From Fibrobacter sp. (GTDB lineage Bacteria; Fibrobacterota; Fibrobacteria; Fibrobacterales; Fibrobacteraceae), in NCBI GenBank assembly GCA_017965445.1, contig JAGCPZ010000016.1, forward strand, positions 1 to 60,481: a stretch of DNA of 60,481 bases, in the 5' to 3' direction. Both the position numbers and the translations under genes were made by a program. Shown one piece after another: positions 21,101 through 30,111 of the stretch. The notes under the pieces were generated by a model that saw nothing but the letters and a program-made list of their open reading frames with translations, searched no databases and had not been told where the DNA came from. Position 1 is the stretch's first letter. The number at the start of each line of letters is the position of its first letter.

Positions 21101-21772
21101 GTATTCCGTGCGCTCGCCGTTCTTGCGCTTGGCCTCGTTTTCGAAAACTTCGGACAATAGGGATTGCTTACCGTCATGGGCGTGGAAAATAGCGGAGTAG
21201 AGGTCTCGCTGCCAAATTTCGCGATTTGAAATTTCATTGTTCGATTTGGCGAAAAATGTGTCGAGATGGCCTTGTTTCCACTTGTCAAGAATGCCCGGAG
21301 TCGGGCTTCCATTGGCGCTGCGAATAAACCCGTGCGGCCTGCTTGTTTCGTATTCCAAAAAAAGCGAAGCCATCTTGCCTGCAAAATCAAAAAGGTGCGT
21401 TTCGTCGAGATTACCGTCAATGACTAGATAGCGCTGGACTTCTTCATCCATTTTCATGTAATTCGGAACACCGTCTGTTTCTTTGACGAGGTAGGCGAGA
21501 ATCACGTTCCGGAGCATGTCCGCGTTCAGCTTTTTCTTGTGCAGGTCGTCGCCGATGAGGATTTCCATGAGAAAACGGTCAATCATCATGGAATTGAACC
21601 CGGCAAGAGACGCCTTTCTTTGAATCCATTTTAACCGGAACCACTGTTCTAGTTTCGGATCGGGGAAAAGGACGACCGGAGCTTCGAAGGGATTTTTCCA
21701 AGCTCTAGAAATCTCGTCAATCATCTCTTCGGCGAGGTTTTCGATGTTCAGCGCAAATTTCAAGTATAGCAT
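18104..21772 (-). CDS. recC: Exonuclease V gamma subunit RecC
   Basis: 1222 residues from MLYLKFALNIENLAEEM at 21772; the start sits 2 bases after the preceding stop, the same junction as recC-recB, and is preferred to the longer ORF from 21811. RecC-like blocks include QRDLYSAIFH, the FIGGDSMNFPG segment and RKDAELYPTSVVNDIRRF. RecC holds the complex together and scans for chi-like sequences; its nuclease-like domain is expected to be inactive. The order recC-recB-recD indicates a true RecBCD rather than AddAB enzyme. Confidence 0.9.
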   Translation of the reverse strand: MLYLKFALNIENLAEEMIDEISRAWKNPFEAPVVLFPDPKLEQWFRLKWIQRKASLAGFNSMMIDRFLMEILIGDDLHKKKLNADMLRNVILAYLVKETDGVPNYMKMDEEVQRYLVIDGNLDETHLFDFAGKMASLFLEYETSRPHGFIRSANGSPTPGILDKWKQGHLDTFFAKSNNEISNREIWQRDLYSAIFHAHDGKQSLLSEVFENEAKRKNGERTEYMTIPYLYFACHDKEGNVHFHTERIGNTPLFIFGLGGMGQFYRVILQKYAETHDVHAYIQNPCMEFWEDTSTIHAKNAPIHRKWISRNSAWSDASGDLENIRQKMSVNIKNDNAENDIDDIAEYTAEEALAENTLLCNWGRSGRDNIKLWCQAVNYDFDFRTSNNISDASELPHDTLLHKVQYAIANRSNILPDYTASDCKQQDSSLDITATPTKIREIEALHTSICKLMQNGVRVSDILVVSPNLDGYRTAIKTIFDQSPEKKKYAGDNAKEGFLHIPFAIVDSPARSSQTENALENLFAILEQGTITRPDFFSLIRNPVVQQTRHISEDDVSKWESWIEGTNVYRDRKHKKEDWLDGVRRLLLAKMTKNPLQISDNIIMPYSDMATSDTHSLCKFVECIDSLEKWMEFGNGYRVADIDKLNDFINEWISMSNPLEDFASESIIINNVTQAIEGLRNQMDAGLTSISWKVIKQTLLTAAQSSAYSCGSLFINGITFMNFIPNRIIPVKHLFFIGGDSMNFPGAKQHNTLDLRKFCTPWPGDDSPIAKRRYAFLCQLMSTSESFHISYVNQDIRKDAELYPTSVVNDIRRFLVNSIQSNCGNEAISQAEVWPERKVSLDETRDFDELYTQKSLRSKRAFLNMMQDGFAHVSPQNVAPKNVSINTTTKCPERVPLYTLSNFLKDPFMFRVSQMLAESDTDDPEKELFEPIHFDALQKSSLLKMMVAAELSHEDEELEKFKRESLYKGNMPDGIFGKKFLAEVESSKNAILAQMGESFISQIKDSWSYKSKIQDMQFSRNNSEKWTLSGTLDWCDSDNLEKITHMVAVSSSTKAPSREKFLSPYVKSLAVIAARANGASANKTQTIQISIYNGDISSEVTTATVSMTPVKAQELLQDIYTAAFGDETNRPFSKAVPASLLDSTQIKDIRSFKDQLLKGPWEYFDKKSLFDPITDVGFDANDFANQWKEASEKMKSLMQMTMSEQTKAKTSETIKAAKKRKA

Positions 21773-21774
21773 GG

Positions 21775-22167
21775 TTATAATATATCTTTTGTTTCTGTCA
21801 TTTTTTGGCATCCGTTGTCAAATTCGACAGAAAACCATTTTTCCTCGATGACCTCGTAGTCGGAACCGCCGTTGAATACGTTGGCGTTGCCATAGACTTC
21901 GTAGCCCTTGCGCATGGAAACCAAGCAGGCGAATTTTTCGGAGAGGATTTTGCAAACCTCGGTGACATCATCTTCGGAAATGTTCTTGCAGTCCTCCTGA
22001 CCGTTATCGCTTTCATCGTAGAGACTTACACTTAGGCGGTCGCCGCATTTACGCAATGCAAAGGAATATTTTTTGTGCGTAAATAGCGAATTGGATATTG
22101 CAGAAAACTCGGCGAGAGTTTCCCCATTGCAGAAAATAGAACCAATGACACTGTATTCGTAATCCAT
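21775..22167 (-). CDS. Small protein of unknown function heading the recCBD operon
   Basis: 130 residues, acidic, soluble, no recognised domain. It has five cysteines spread along the chain and reads like an alpha/beta domain with several short strands (YSFALRKCGDRLSVSLYDE). Its stop is 2 bases before recC, so it is translated with the operon. The Shine-Dalgarno before its ATG at 22167 is weak. Possibly a modulator of RecBCD; only position supports this. Confidence 0.6.
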   Translation of the reverse strand: MDYEYSVIGSIFCNGETLAEFSAISNSLFTHKKYSFALRKCGDRLSVSLYDESDNGQEDCKNISEDDVTEVCKILSEKFACLVSMRKGYEVYGNANVFNGGSDYEVIEEKWFSVEFDNGCQKMTETKDIL

Positions 22168-22367
22168 CAGTTGATAATATAGTTATTGAAAATCAGGTTA
22201 TAAGTTTTAGGGGCTCGGTTTTAGGAATTCGCGTAGCCGAATGGAGACGGTTTATCTCTCGTCTTTTACATAATACGCTCTCTGTCATAAATAGACATTT
22301 ACATTTTATATATTTAAAACGATAAATAATAAGGCGTAAGTAGAACGAAAATAAGGGCTTTTATATA

Positions 22368-23714
22368 ATGAGATTTATCCATACCGCGGACTGGCATCTT
22401 GGCAATACGATGCACGATATTGACCGCACTCGTGAAACGGAGTCGTTTTTGGAGTGGCTGAAAACTGAAATTGCGACCGTCGGTGCCGAGGCACTTGTCA
22501 TTGCGGGCGATGTTTTTGATGTGGTGAACCCGTCGAATATTGCAAAGAAACAGTATTACCGTTTTTTGGCCTCGCTGCTCCAGACGAAATGTTCGAATGT
22601 TGTCGTCATTGGCGGGAACCACGATTCGGGTTCGCTTCTTGACGCTCCTGCCGAAATCCTTGAAGCGTTGAATATCAAGGTGGTGGGCTCTATCAATAAC
22701 CGCTGTATAGACGACTTAGTTGTTGAATTGAAAAATGGCGATGGCCGGGCGATTGGCATTTGCTGTGCGGTACCGTTCATGCGGGATATGGAACTGGAAC
22801 AGTTTTACAAGTCCTGCGCCGGAGGCCGTTCTGGCAGCGAAAACAGCGATGAAGATGGAACGAATGATAAGGATTTATTGAAACGCCTTTATGCAGATGT
22901 GTATCGCCGTGCGGTTGAGCTGCGTGGCGAACGTAATATTCCGATTGTGGCGACGGGGCATCTGTTCGCAGCGAACCTTTCGGGCCGCGATAGCGAAAGT
23001 GTTGCGCCTGAAACCGCCGAAAATTTCGCAAACGCTGAAAATACTGTACAACCTGCAAATGTCGTGGATGATGGCGTTCGCGAAGTTATCGGGACGCTTG
23101 GCAATGTGGATGTTACGGCGTTCCCGAGCGAATTGGATTATGTGGCGCTTGGACATATCCATTACACGTCCATGGTTGCGAAAAATCCGAAAGTGCGGTA
23201 TTCCGGTTCGCCTTTCGTGATGGGTTTTGACGAGGCGAAATGCAAACGCTATGTGTTGTCTGTCGATGTGAAACCGAATGCGGTCCCGGAGGTTGATAAA
23301 ATTGAAGTCCCCAGGGCGATGCGGTTTGAACAGTTCAAAGGCGACTTGGAAATGCTCAAGCGGAACTTGCGAAATCTCGAAACGGAACTGCTTTTAAATC
23401 CGATGGAAACGTATGTGGATTTGTTGTTGACTTTGGGTAATTTCGTGAGCCTGAACGAAGCGCTTGCAGCCGAAGAAACGGGCAAGCATTTTGTGGTCAA
23501 ACGCCACCGCATTTCCCGTGACATTTTACGTGGTGTGAATAGCTTTGACGATTGCGTGGAATCTACAAAGCAATATACGAAAGAAGATTATTTCAGAATG
23601 CTCATCGCGTCGAACGCCCAAAAAAACGAAGATTCCGAAGTCGTCAAGAATCAGTACGACAAATTTATTAGTTTGTTTAACGAAGCTGTCGCCAAGGCGC
23701 ACGAGAACGCATAA
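22368..23714 (+). CDS. sbcD: Nuclease SbcCD subunit D (Mre11-type)
   Basis: 448-residue calcineurin-like phosphoesterase. Metal-site motifs are in order: HTADWHLG (5-12), GDVFD (about 48), GGNHDSG (about 83), GHLFA and GHIHY. With SbcC it cuts hairpins and protein-blocked ends. It is divergent from the recC operon; the 200-bp gap (22168-22367) is AT-rich and shows only weak promoter-like TATATA and TATAAT-type sequences. sbcC follows after 9 bp. Confidence 0.93.
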   Translation: MRFIHTADWHLGNTMHDIDRTRETESFLEWLKTEIATVGAEALVIAGDVFDVVNPSNIAKKQYYRFLASLLQTKCSNVVVIGGNHDSGSLLDAPAEILEALNIKVVGSINNRCIDDLVVELKNGDGRAIGICCAVPFMRDMELEQFYKSCAGGRSGSENSDEDGTNDKDLLKRLYADVYRRAVELRGERNIPIVATGHLFAANLSGRDSESVAPETAENFANAENTVQPANVVDDGVREVIGTLGNVDVTAFPSELDYVALGHIHYTSMVAKNPKVRYSGSPFVMGFDEAKCKRYVLSVDVKPNAVPEVDKIEVPRAMRFEQFKGDLEMLKRNLRNLETELLLNPMETYVDLLLTLGNFVSLNEALAAEETGKHFVVKRHRISRDILRGVNSFDDCVESTKQYTKEDYFRMLIASNAQKNEDSEVVKNQYDKFISLFNEAVAKAHENA

Positions 23715-23723
23715 GAGGGAACG

Positions 23724-26700
23724 ATGAAGATTAAGAAGATTGAATTCTGCAATATCAATTCCTTGGCGGGTGAATGGACGATTGATTTTGAAAGTCCCGA
23801 CTTTGCAAATAGCGGCATGTTCTGCATTTCGGGCCCGACGGGTTCCGGGAAAACATCGATTCTCGATGCGATTTGCCTTGGACTTTACGGTGCTACGCCT
23901 CGATTGAAAGCCATTGTCGGCGATTCCAACGAGGTGATGACTTACGGTTCCAAGAACTGTTATGCGAAAGTGACCTTTGAATGCCGTGGTAATTTGTATT
24001 CCGCGTGTTGGGATCAGCATCGAGCCGCAAGGACGAATAAACTCCAAAAATATTCCTGGGTGCTGCTAAACGAAACTACGGGCTCAACAGAGGCCTCCTT
24101 TTCGAAACAGTCCGAAATTGAAGCGACGATGACGCGCATCATTGGCCTTGACTTTGATCAGTTTACCAAGTCGATGATGCTTGCGCAGGGCGAATTCAAC
24201 AAGTTCTTGAAGTGCAAGGAAAACGAGCGGGCGGCGATTCTTGAAAAGTTGACGGGAGACAGTATTTATCGAAAAATTGCCGTTGCCGTACATGATTTGT
24301 ATGCGAGTGCAAATAAGGCCGTCGAGGATGTTGAAAATAAGATTGGCGCGGTGACTTTGCTTACCGAAGAAGAACTTGCGAACTTGAATGCGAAAATTGA
24401 CGATGCGACTTTGCAAAAGAAGTCCTTGAGCGAGAATGTCGAGCGGCTATTGTTTATTTGCGCTTGGTTCGAGAACTTGCATGGGATTGAGTCTCGCCTA
24501 AAAACGGCGCAAGACGAACTGGGAAATGCCGAACGCGAAAAGGCTGAATTCGAGCCGAATCGTGAAAAGCTGGAGCGTGCGCTCCGTGCACAGGAAGTGG
24601 AATCCTCGTATGTGGAGTTTAATTCCGTTCGAGAACGTTTGGCGCACATGAAGACGCAACTTGGTGAATGCCAAAAGACACTTCCAGATGCTTTATCGGA
24701 GCTGGAAAAGGCTTCGAAGGATTGTCGCGAAAAACAGGATGTTTTTGAAAAGAGCAAGACTGAATATTCTGCAAATGAATCCTTGTGGCAGCAGGTCTCT
24801 TCCTTGGATGGCGATATCCGTAATGCAGGTACGCAGTTGAAAAATGCGGAATCGGATGCATCAAAGATTGTAACGGAAATTGGAACAACGCAAAAGAAAA
24901 TCGAGGAAACTGGCAATCGTATTTCTGAAAACGAAAAAGCGCTGGAAAAAGTTGATAAATACCTTTCCGAAAACGAAAAAGATGATGCGATTGATGGAAT
25001 GCTTTCGCTTTTGAAATCGCAGGCTTCGGAATGGAAGGCGGAAAATGCGAATGTTGTCCAGAGTTCGGTAACGCTTGATGAACAGAAGAAAAAATTGCAG
25101 GAATTCAATGCGGCTTCTGAGCAGCAAAAGCAGAATTTGCGTGGCTTGCTGGATTATTTAGCTGAACATCAGGCCGATGCGGACCTTGTGAATCTTTTGC
25201 CCGAAATGAATGGCTACGCGAAGGATGCCGATCAGTACCATAGGGAGGCTGAGCGTTTGCAGGGGGAAATCGCCTCCAAGGGCAAACAGCTTGACGATAT
25301 GATTGCTGAACGTGGTCGTGTTTCCGAAAGCTTGAAAACTTTGCAGAACGAGAAAGAAGCCATTATCCAGGAAGATATTCCTGTTATTGTCGCGGAACTT
25401 CGCCATAACTTGAAACCGGGTGAACCTTGCCCTGTTTGCGGTTCTTTGGAACATCTCTCTTGTGAAGAATCGGCGAAGATTGAAAACGGCGCTGATCGAC
25501 TGAATGATTTTGCTGCCAAGTTGCGCAAGATTAATGGTGAAATGGAAAAGGTCCAACGCCAGTTGGATAGCTTTGCTACGCAAGAACGGAACTTGCAAGA
25601 AGTTCTTTGCGAGAGCGAGCTGAAGTTGAAAGATGAAACGAAAAATGAGGCTGCTTCGCTTGGACTTTTGAATGCGAAATTAGAACCTTGGAAATTTACG
25701 GCGACATTGGATTCTGCCCGTTCTATTTTGCAGGACCTGCAGACCTTGAAAACAACATATTTGCAGAAAAAAGAAAGCGCGGATGCATTGCAGAACAAGG
25801 TCAACAATGCTGCTATTGACCATGCGAAACTTGATGGCGAATTGAACATTACTGCCGAATCGATTAAAAAGGCGCAGGAAAAGTTGCAGGTGCTTTCGCA
25901 GAGAATCGAGGAATCGCTTGAACCGTGGTTCTCGAATATCCGCATGGAAGAAGTGGATGCGTTGCTTGCGGAACTGGAAAAGAAAAATCTCTACTGGAAA
26001 AAGGCGCAGGAGAGAAAAAATGAAGTTGAGAAAAATTTGGATACGGATCGCTCTAACCAAGGCCAACTTCAGGAACGTCTTGAACAGGCGCAATCTAGAC
26101 TCGATGATGCAAATAGCAAGGTCGAAGAAACTAGGAAAAAACTTTCTGCCCTTGACGCAAAGCGTAAGGAACTTTTTGGCGAAAAGTCTGTAGATGACGA
26201 ACGCAACAAGGCGAGAGCGTTGCGCGATAATGCGGAACGTTTTGCCAATGAAGCTCGTCTTGTAGAACAGCAGAAGCGCGAAACGAAGGTGGCGTTGGAC
26301 AAGTCGATTGCGGACTTGAGCACTCATATTACAGAAACGGAACCGAAGTGCGTGATTCTCCAATCGCAGTTTATCGAGAATCTTTCGTCAAAGAATTTTG
26401 CGGATGAACCGGAATTCCTGGCGGCGAAACTCCCCGAAGCGGAACGCAAGTCGCTCCAGCAATCGCAAAAATGCGTGGAAGAAAAATTGACAGCGGCGCA
26501 AACGTCGGTCAAGAATTTTAACGACCAGTTGGCGGAACACCAGCAAAAGCGGGACTTCCCAGAAACCGAAGATGTGGCAAAGCAAAATCGCGACGCAGCG
26601 AAAGTAAAACTGAACGAGTGTACAGTGAATCTCGCGACTTGGACGGAACAAAAGAAGAACGATGCACAACTCCGTCAAAAGTTCAACAACTTGCAGGCAG

Positions 26701-27257
26701 AACTTTCAACGCTGAAAGCGAAGCGTGCCGATTGGGAACAAATGCAACGCTGGTTCAACGGCAACAGGCTCGAAACGGGCAACGGCGATGTGTTTGTCAA
26801 GTTCATCCAGACGATTACGCTCCGCAATTTGTTGAAAATTGCGAACGGCTATTTACGCGACATGTTCCCGCGTTACGAGATGGTGACCGAGCCGAATACG
26901 CTCAACATCCAGCTTGTGGATCACGACAACAGCGATGCTGTGCGCCCGATAGACAACATCTCCGGCGGCGAAGGCTTCCTTGTGAGTCTCTCCTTGGCGC
27001 TCGGGATTTCGACGCTTGCAAGCCGCAATGTACGCATTGATTCCATGTTCCTCGACGAAGGCTTTGGAACGCTCGATACCAAGATTCTTCAGGAAACGGT
27101 TGTCGTGCTTCAAAAAATGCAGCAGGAAAAAGGCAAGCTTCTCGGAGTGATTACGCATGTGGACTTGGTCAAGAGCGAACTCCCCACGCATATCGAGGTT
27201 ACGCCGAATGGTGGGCACAGCGTCCTTAGCGGAGCGGGAGTGGAGCGTTGTCATTAG
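23724..27257 (+). CDS. sbcC: Nuclease SbcCD subunit C (Rad50-type ATPase)
   Basis: 1177 residues. N-terminal Walker A GPTGSGKTS at about 38-46; long coiled coils on each side of a zinc hook CPVC at C569-C572; C-terminal ABC signature ISGGEGFLVSLSLALG and Walker B SMFLDEGFGTLD. It forms the ATP-driven clamp for SbcD. Start ATG follows GAGGGAACG, 9 bp after sbcD. Somewhat longer than the 1048-residue E. coli protein, the extra being coiled coil. Confidence 0.94.
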   Translation: MKIKKIEFCNINSLAGEWTIDFESPDFANSGMFCISGPTGSGKTSILDAICLGLYGATPRLKAIVGDSNEVMTYGSKNCYAKVTFECRGNLYSACWDQHRAARTNKLQKYSWVLLNETTGSTEASFSKQSEIEATMTRIIGLDFDQFTKSMMLAQGEFNKFLKCKENERAAILEKLTGDSIYRKIAVAVHDLYASANKAVEDVENKIGAVTLLTEEELANLNAKIDDATLQKKSLSENVERLLFICAWFENLHGIESRLKTAQDELGNAEREKAEFEPNREKLERALRAQEVESSYVEFNSVRERLAHMKTQLGECQKTLPDALSELEKASKDCREKQDVFEKSKTEYSANESLWQQVSSLDGDIRNAGTQLKNAESDASKIVTEIGTTQKKIEETGNRISENEKALEKVDKYLSENEKDDAIDGMLSLLKSQASEWKAENANVVQSSVTLDEQKKKLQEFNAASEQQKQNLRGLLDYLAEHQADADLVNLLPEMNGYAKDADQYHREAERLQGEIASKGKQLDDMIAERGRVSESLKTLQNEKEAIIQEDIPVIVAELRHNLKPGEPCPVCGSLEHLSCEESAKIENGADRLNDFAAKLRKINGEMEKVQRQLDSFATQERNLQEVLCESELKLKDETKNEAASLGLLNAKLEPWKFTATLDSARSILQDLQTLKTTYLQKKESADALQNKVNNAAIDHAKLDGELNITAESIKKAQEKLQVLSQRIEESLEPWFSNIRMEEVDALLAELEKKNLYWKKAQERKNEVEKNLDTDRSNQGQLQERLEQAQSRLDDANSKVEETRKKLSALDAKRKELFGEKSVDDERNKARALRDNAERFANEARLVEQQKRETKVALDKSIADLSTHITETEPKCVILQSQFIENLSSKNFADEPEFLAAKLPEAERKSLQQSQKCVEEKLTAAQTSVKNFNDQLAEHQQKRDFPETEDVAKQNRDAAKVKLNECTVNLATWTEQKKNDAQLRQKFNNLQAELSTLKAKRADWEQMQRWFNGNRLETGNGDVFVKFIQTITLRNLLKIANGYLRDMFPRYEMVTEPNTLNIQLVDHDNSDAVRPIDNISGGEGFLVSLSLALGISTLASRNVRIDSMFLDEGFGTLDTKILQETVVVLQKMQQEKGKLLGVITHVDLVKSELPTHIEVTPNGGHSVLSGAGVERCH

Positions 27258-27272
27258 TGTGCGTATTTTTGC

Positions 27273-27278
27273 TATAAT
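27273..27278 (+). promoter_or_regulatory. -10 box before the secreted repeat protein gene
   Basis: Perfect TATAAT 44 bp before the start codon. The best -35 candidate, TTGTCA at 27249, is 18-19 bases upstream. Confidence 0.45.
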
Positions 27279-27321
27279 TGATGCAAAGTCTATATAGTTT
27301 GCTGAAAAAGGAATGTAGAGT

Positions 27322-30063
27322 ATGCGTACCTTGTTATGGATGATTTTGTTTGCAACGTCCTGCGTTTTTGCTGGACAAGTAAATCTTGCAGAGCTAAAAG
27401 ATGATTATATCGCTCAGTCCGGCGATACCCTTACGGATACTTTGAGTGGAGCTTTTAGGCTGTCGATTGCCGACAGTGCTGTGGTGACAATTAAGAATGT
27501 GGTTGTTGTCGGGGATGAGTATGCACATGGTGGAGCGGGGATAACTTGTAAAGGCTCCTGCACGATTATCCTAGAAGACTCGAATTTTGTAAAGCCTTTT
27601 GGCCAGAATGATCCCGGTATTTATATACCGGAAGGTCACACGCTTGTTATTGATGGCTCGGGTTCCCTTGATGTCAATTCCGACGGCTTTTCTGCGGGTA
27701 TTGGTGGCAGTGACAGATTTCATCCCTGTGGCGATATTGAAATTCGTGGTGGCGTAATTACTGTTAACGGAGGGACTGCTTCAGCGAGTATCGGCGGTGT
27801 TGACGGCGGCAAATGTGGCAATATCCTGATTAGTGGTGGAACTATTTATGCTAAAGGGAATAATGGTGCAGCCGCCATTGGATGCGGTAAACTTGGAAAG
27901 TGTGGCAATGTTACGATTACTTCCGGGGTGAAAAAGATTGTTTTGGAAAAAGATTCTGGAACCGTAAGTAGTATTGGGTTGGGAAGTGTCGGCATTCGCG
28001 GCAAGATTGTTATTGATGGGATGGAAACAGAAAAAGTGACGGACAGCGTGTTCACCTTTGTTCCTGGTAAATATCTCTCAATCAAGTTCGACAAGAATCA
28101 CAAAGATGTCGTGGGAACGATGGAGAATCAAAAGGTCGTTTATCGTGCAACCTCGTTACTTTCGAAGAATGCCTTTGTACGTAACGGTTGGACGTTTGTT
28201 GGGTGGAATACAGCGGCCGATGGCAAAGGCGTTTTTTACGCCGACCATGCAGAAATAAAAAATACTGCAGATAAACTTGACTCTATAATGACGCTTTATG
28301 CTCAATGGAAAGAGAATGCTGAACTTTCGTGGGCGACCATTGACGGTGTCAGGCCGTACTATTTTCTTGACGGGAAAAATCCTGTTTCATTTGACTATGT
28401 CGTAACATCGCTAGATGGCAGAATCCTGAAGGAAGGTTCCGACTACAAGGTCGTTGTTACGAATGGTCAAAAAGAATTTGGAGTGGACGCAGTGAGTTCT
28501 GCCGGCGATTATGTTTTTACGGTTAAAGGTGTTGGCGGTTATAAGGGCTCGCAGTCTTTCGAGTTTACGGTGACCTCGGGAAATGTTGTCAATCTAGCAT
28601 CGCTGACGGGCGACTATGTTGCGAAAAAAGGCGATATCCTTACGGGCAAGCTTGCGGACTCTTGCAAGGTTTCGATTGCTGCTGATGCAACGATAAAAAT
28701 CAAGGATGCGGTAATCGATAGTGTCGATGAAGAACGCTACCAATCTCAAGGAGTGCTCAAGTGTGGCTGGGATAAACCTAGCTGGTCCGGACTCACCTGC
28801 GAAGGAAACTGCACGATTATTCTAGAAGGTGAGAATATTGTGAAGGGTTATTGTTGGATGGGGGCGGGTATTTATATATCGCAAGGTCATACGCTCACGA
28901 TTGATGGCAAGGGGTCCTTAAAAGCAACTGCTGGTGGTTCGGGTGTTGCGGGTATTGGAGGGAGTGGAGACGATAGTAGAAATGGCAATATAGTGATTCT
29001 TGACGGAAAAATTGTGGCCGATGGTGCACCTGGAATTGGAGGCTGCAGCAGGGAATCCCCAGCCGGTGGTATAACGATTAAGGGCGGCTCGGTTACGGCG
29101 AAAAGTCTTGGTGATTATGCTGCTGGTATCGGTGGTTGCTATGGTGGCTATGGTGGCAGAATTGGGGCTATTACGATTAGTGGAGGAACCGTTGTTGCCG
29201 AGGGCGGAAAAGAAGCTCCTGCTATTGGAGGCGGCTCGCTCAGTGACAACAATGTTATCACAATTAGTGGCGGAAATGTTACGGCTACAGGTGGCTATTT
29301 TGCTGCCGGGATTGGCTGTGGACTCCCGTCGTCTTATTATGGCTATGGTACTACCTGTGCTTCTGTTACGATTAGTGGAGGAACTGTTGTTTCCGAGGGC
29401 GGGATCAGGGCCTGGGCTGCTATTGGCGGTGATAGAGGTGGTGTTGTAATAAGTGGAGGTGACGTTACTGCGATAGGAACCTATCAGGTCGCAGGAATTG
29501 GCAGTATGGATTCTGTAGTGATCTCGGGTGGCGTTGTCACGGCTGTCGGTGGTCGGGATGCTCCGGGTATTGGTGCTGCAGGCGAAACAGCTAGCGAATA
29601 TAGAACTTTTGGCGATATCATCATCTCTGGTGGAGAGGTAAAATCTACGGGTGGCATGTATTCTTCGGGACTTGGTGCTGGAGTCTATAGCCATGGTGGG
29701 AACATTATAATTACACCTGACGTTGTCAAGGTGTATGTTGATGTGGAAAAAGCTGATGATAGTCCTTATAGCGTGGGGACAGCTTCTTATGGCAGCACGT
29801 TAGGTAAGCTTATCATCGATGGCGAAGAATGGGACTACCGTACAGAAAAACCGTTTATTTACTATGGCCGCGGTTATAAGGATACCGTGAATGCGGATTC
29901 TGGACGTGTTAGTATCGGACATGACAATAGCCTGGTCCGCTTGCCCGGTGAAAAAATCATCGGCGTCACTTTGAAGAAATCGTATAATGCCATGGGTCGC
30001 GTCGTTGACAGTGATCACAAGGCTCGAGGAGCGTATTATCAGAAGAAGTGCCTAGCGAGATAA
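27322..30063 (+). CDS. Secreted repetitive beta-structure protein
   Basis: 913 residues with a signal peptide (about 1-18, cleavage near CVFA-GQV). Two related halves begin VNLAELKDDYIAQSGD (about 20) and VNLASLTGDYVAKKGD (about 425). Each continues into glycine-rich, evenly spaced repeats of the form ITISGGTVxAxGG...AIGGG, as in beta-helix proteins. Between them a Listeria-Bacteroides (Flg_new/InlB-B) repeat lies at about 245-330 (NGWTFVGWNTAADGKG, MTLYAQW). The tail YNAMGRVVDSDHKARGAYY resembles C-terminal segments of Fibrobacter surface proteins. Likely an adhesin or matrix protein; no catalytic domain seen. Confidence 0.8.
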   Translation: MRTLLWMILFATSCVFAGQVNLAELKDDYIAQSGDTLTDTLSGAFRLSIADSAVVTIKNVVVVGDEYAHGGAGITCKGSCTIILEDSNFVKPFGQNDPGIYIPEGHTLVIDGSGSLDVNSDGFSAGIGGSDRFHPCGDIEIRGGVITVNGGTASASIGGVDGGKCGNILISGGTIYAKGNNGAAAIGCGKLGKCGNVTITSGVKKIVLEKDSGTVSSIGLGSVGIRGKIVIDGMETEKVTDSVFTFVPGKYLSIKFDKNHKDVVGTMENQKVVYRATSLLSKNAFVRNGWTFVGWNTAADGKGVFYADHAEIKNTADKLDSIMTLYAQWKENAELSWATIDGVRPYYFLDGKNPVSFDYVVTSLDGRILKEGSDYKVVVTNGQKEFGVDAVSSAGDYVFTVKGVGGYKGSQSFEFTVTSGNVVNLASLTGDYVAKKGDILTGKLADSCKVSIAADATIKIKDAVIDSVDEERYQSQGVLKCGWDKPSWSGLTCEGNCTIILEGENIVKGYCWMGAGIYISQGHTLTIDGKGSLKATAGGSGVAGIGGSGDDSRNGNIVILDGKIVADGAPGIGGCSRESPAGGITIKGGSVTAKSLGDYAAGIGGCYGGYGGRIGAITISGGTVVAEGGKEAPAIGGGSLSDNNVITISGGNVTATGGYFAAGIGCGLPSSYYGYGTTCASVTISGGTVVSEGGIRAWAAIGGDRGGVVISGGDVTAIGTYQVAGIGSMDSVVISGGVVTAVGGRDAPGIGAAGETASEYRTFGDIIISGGEVKSTGGMYSSGLGAGVYSHGGNIIITPDVVKVYVDVEKADDSPYSVGTASYGSTLGKLIIDGEEWDYRTEKPFIYYGRGYKDTVNADSGRVSIGHDNSLVRLPGEKIIGVTLKKSYNAMGRVVDSDHKARGAYYQKKCLAR

Positions 30064-30111
30064 TTCCTGAAAAATTAACTATAATATTATTGTATTTATC
30101 AGGGGCGTGTC

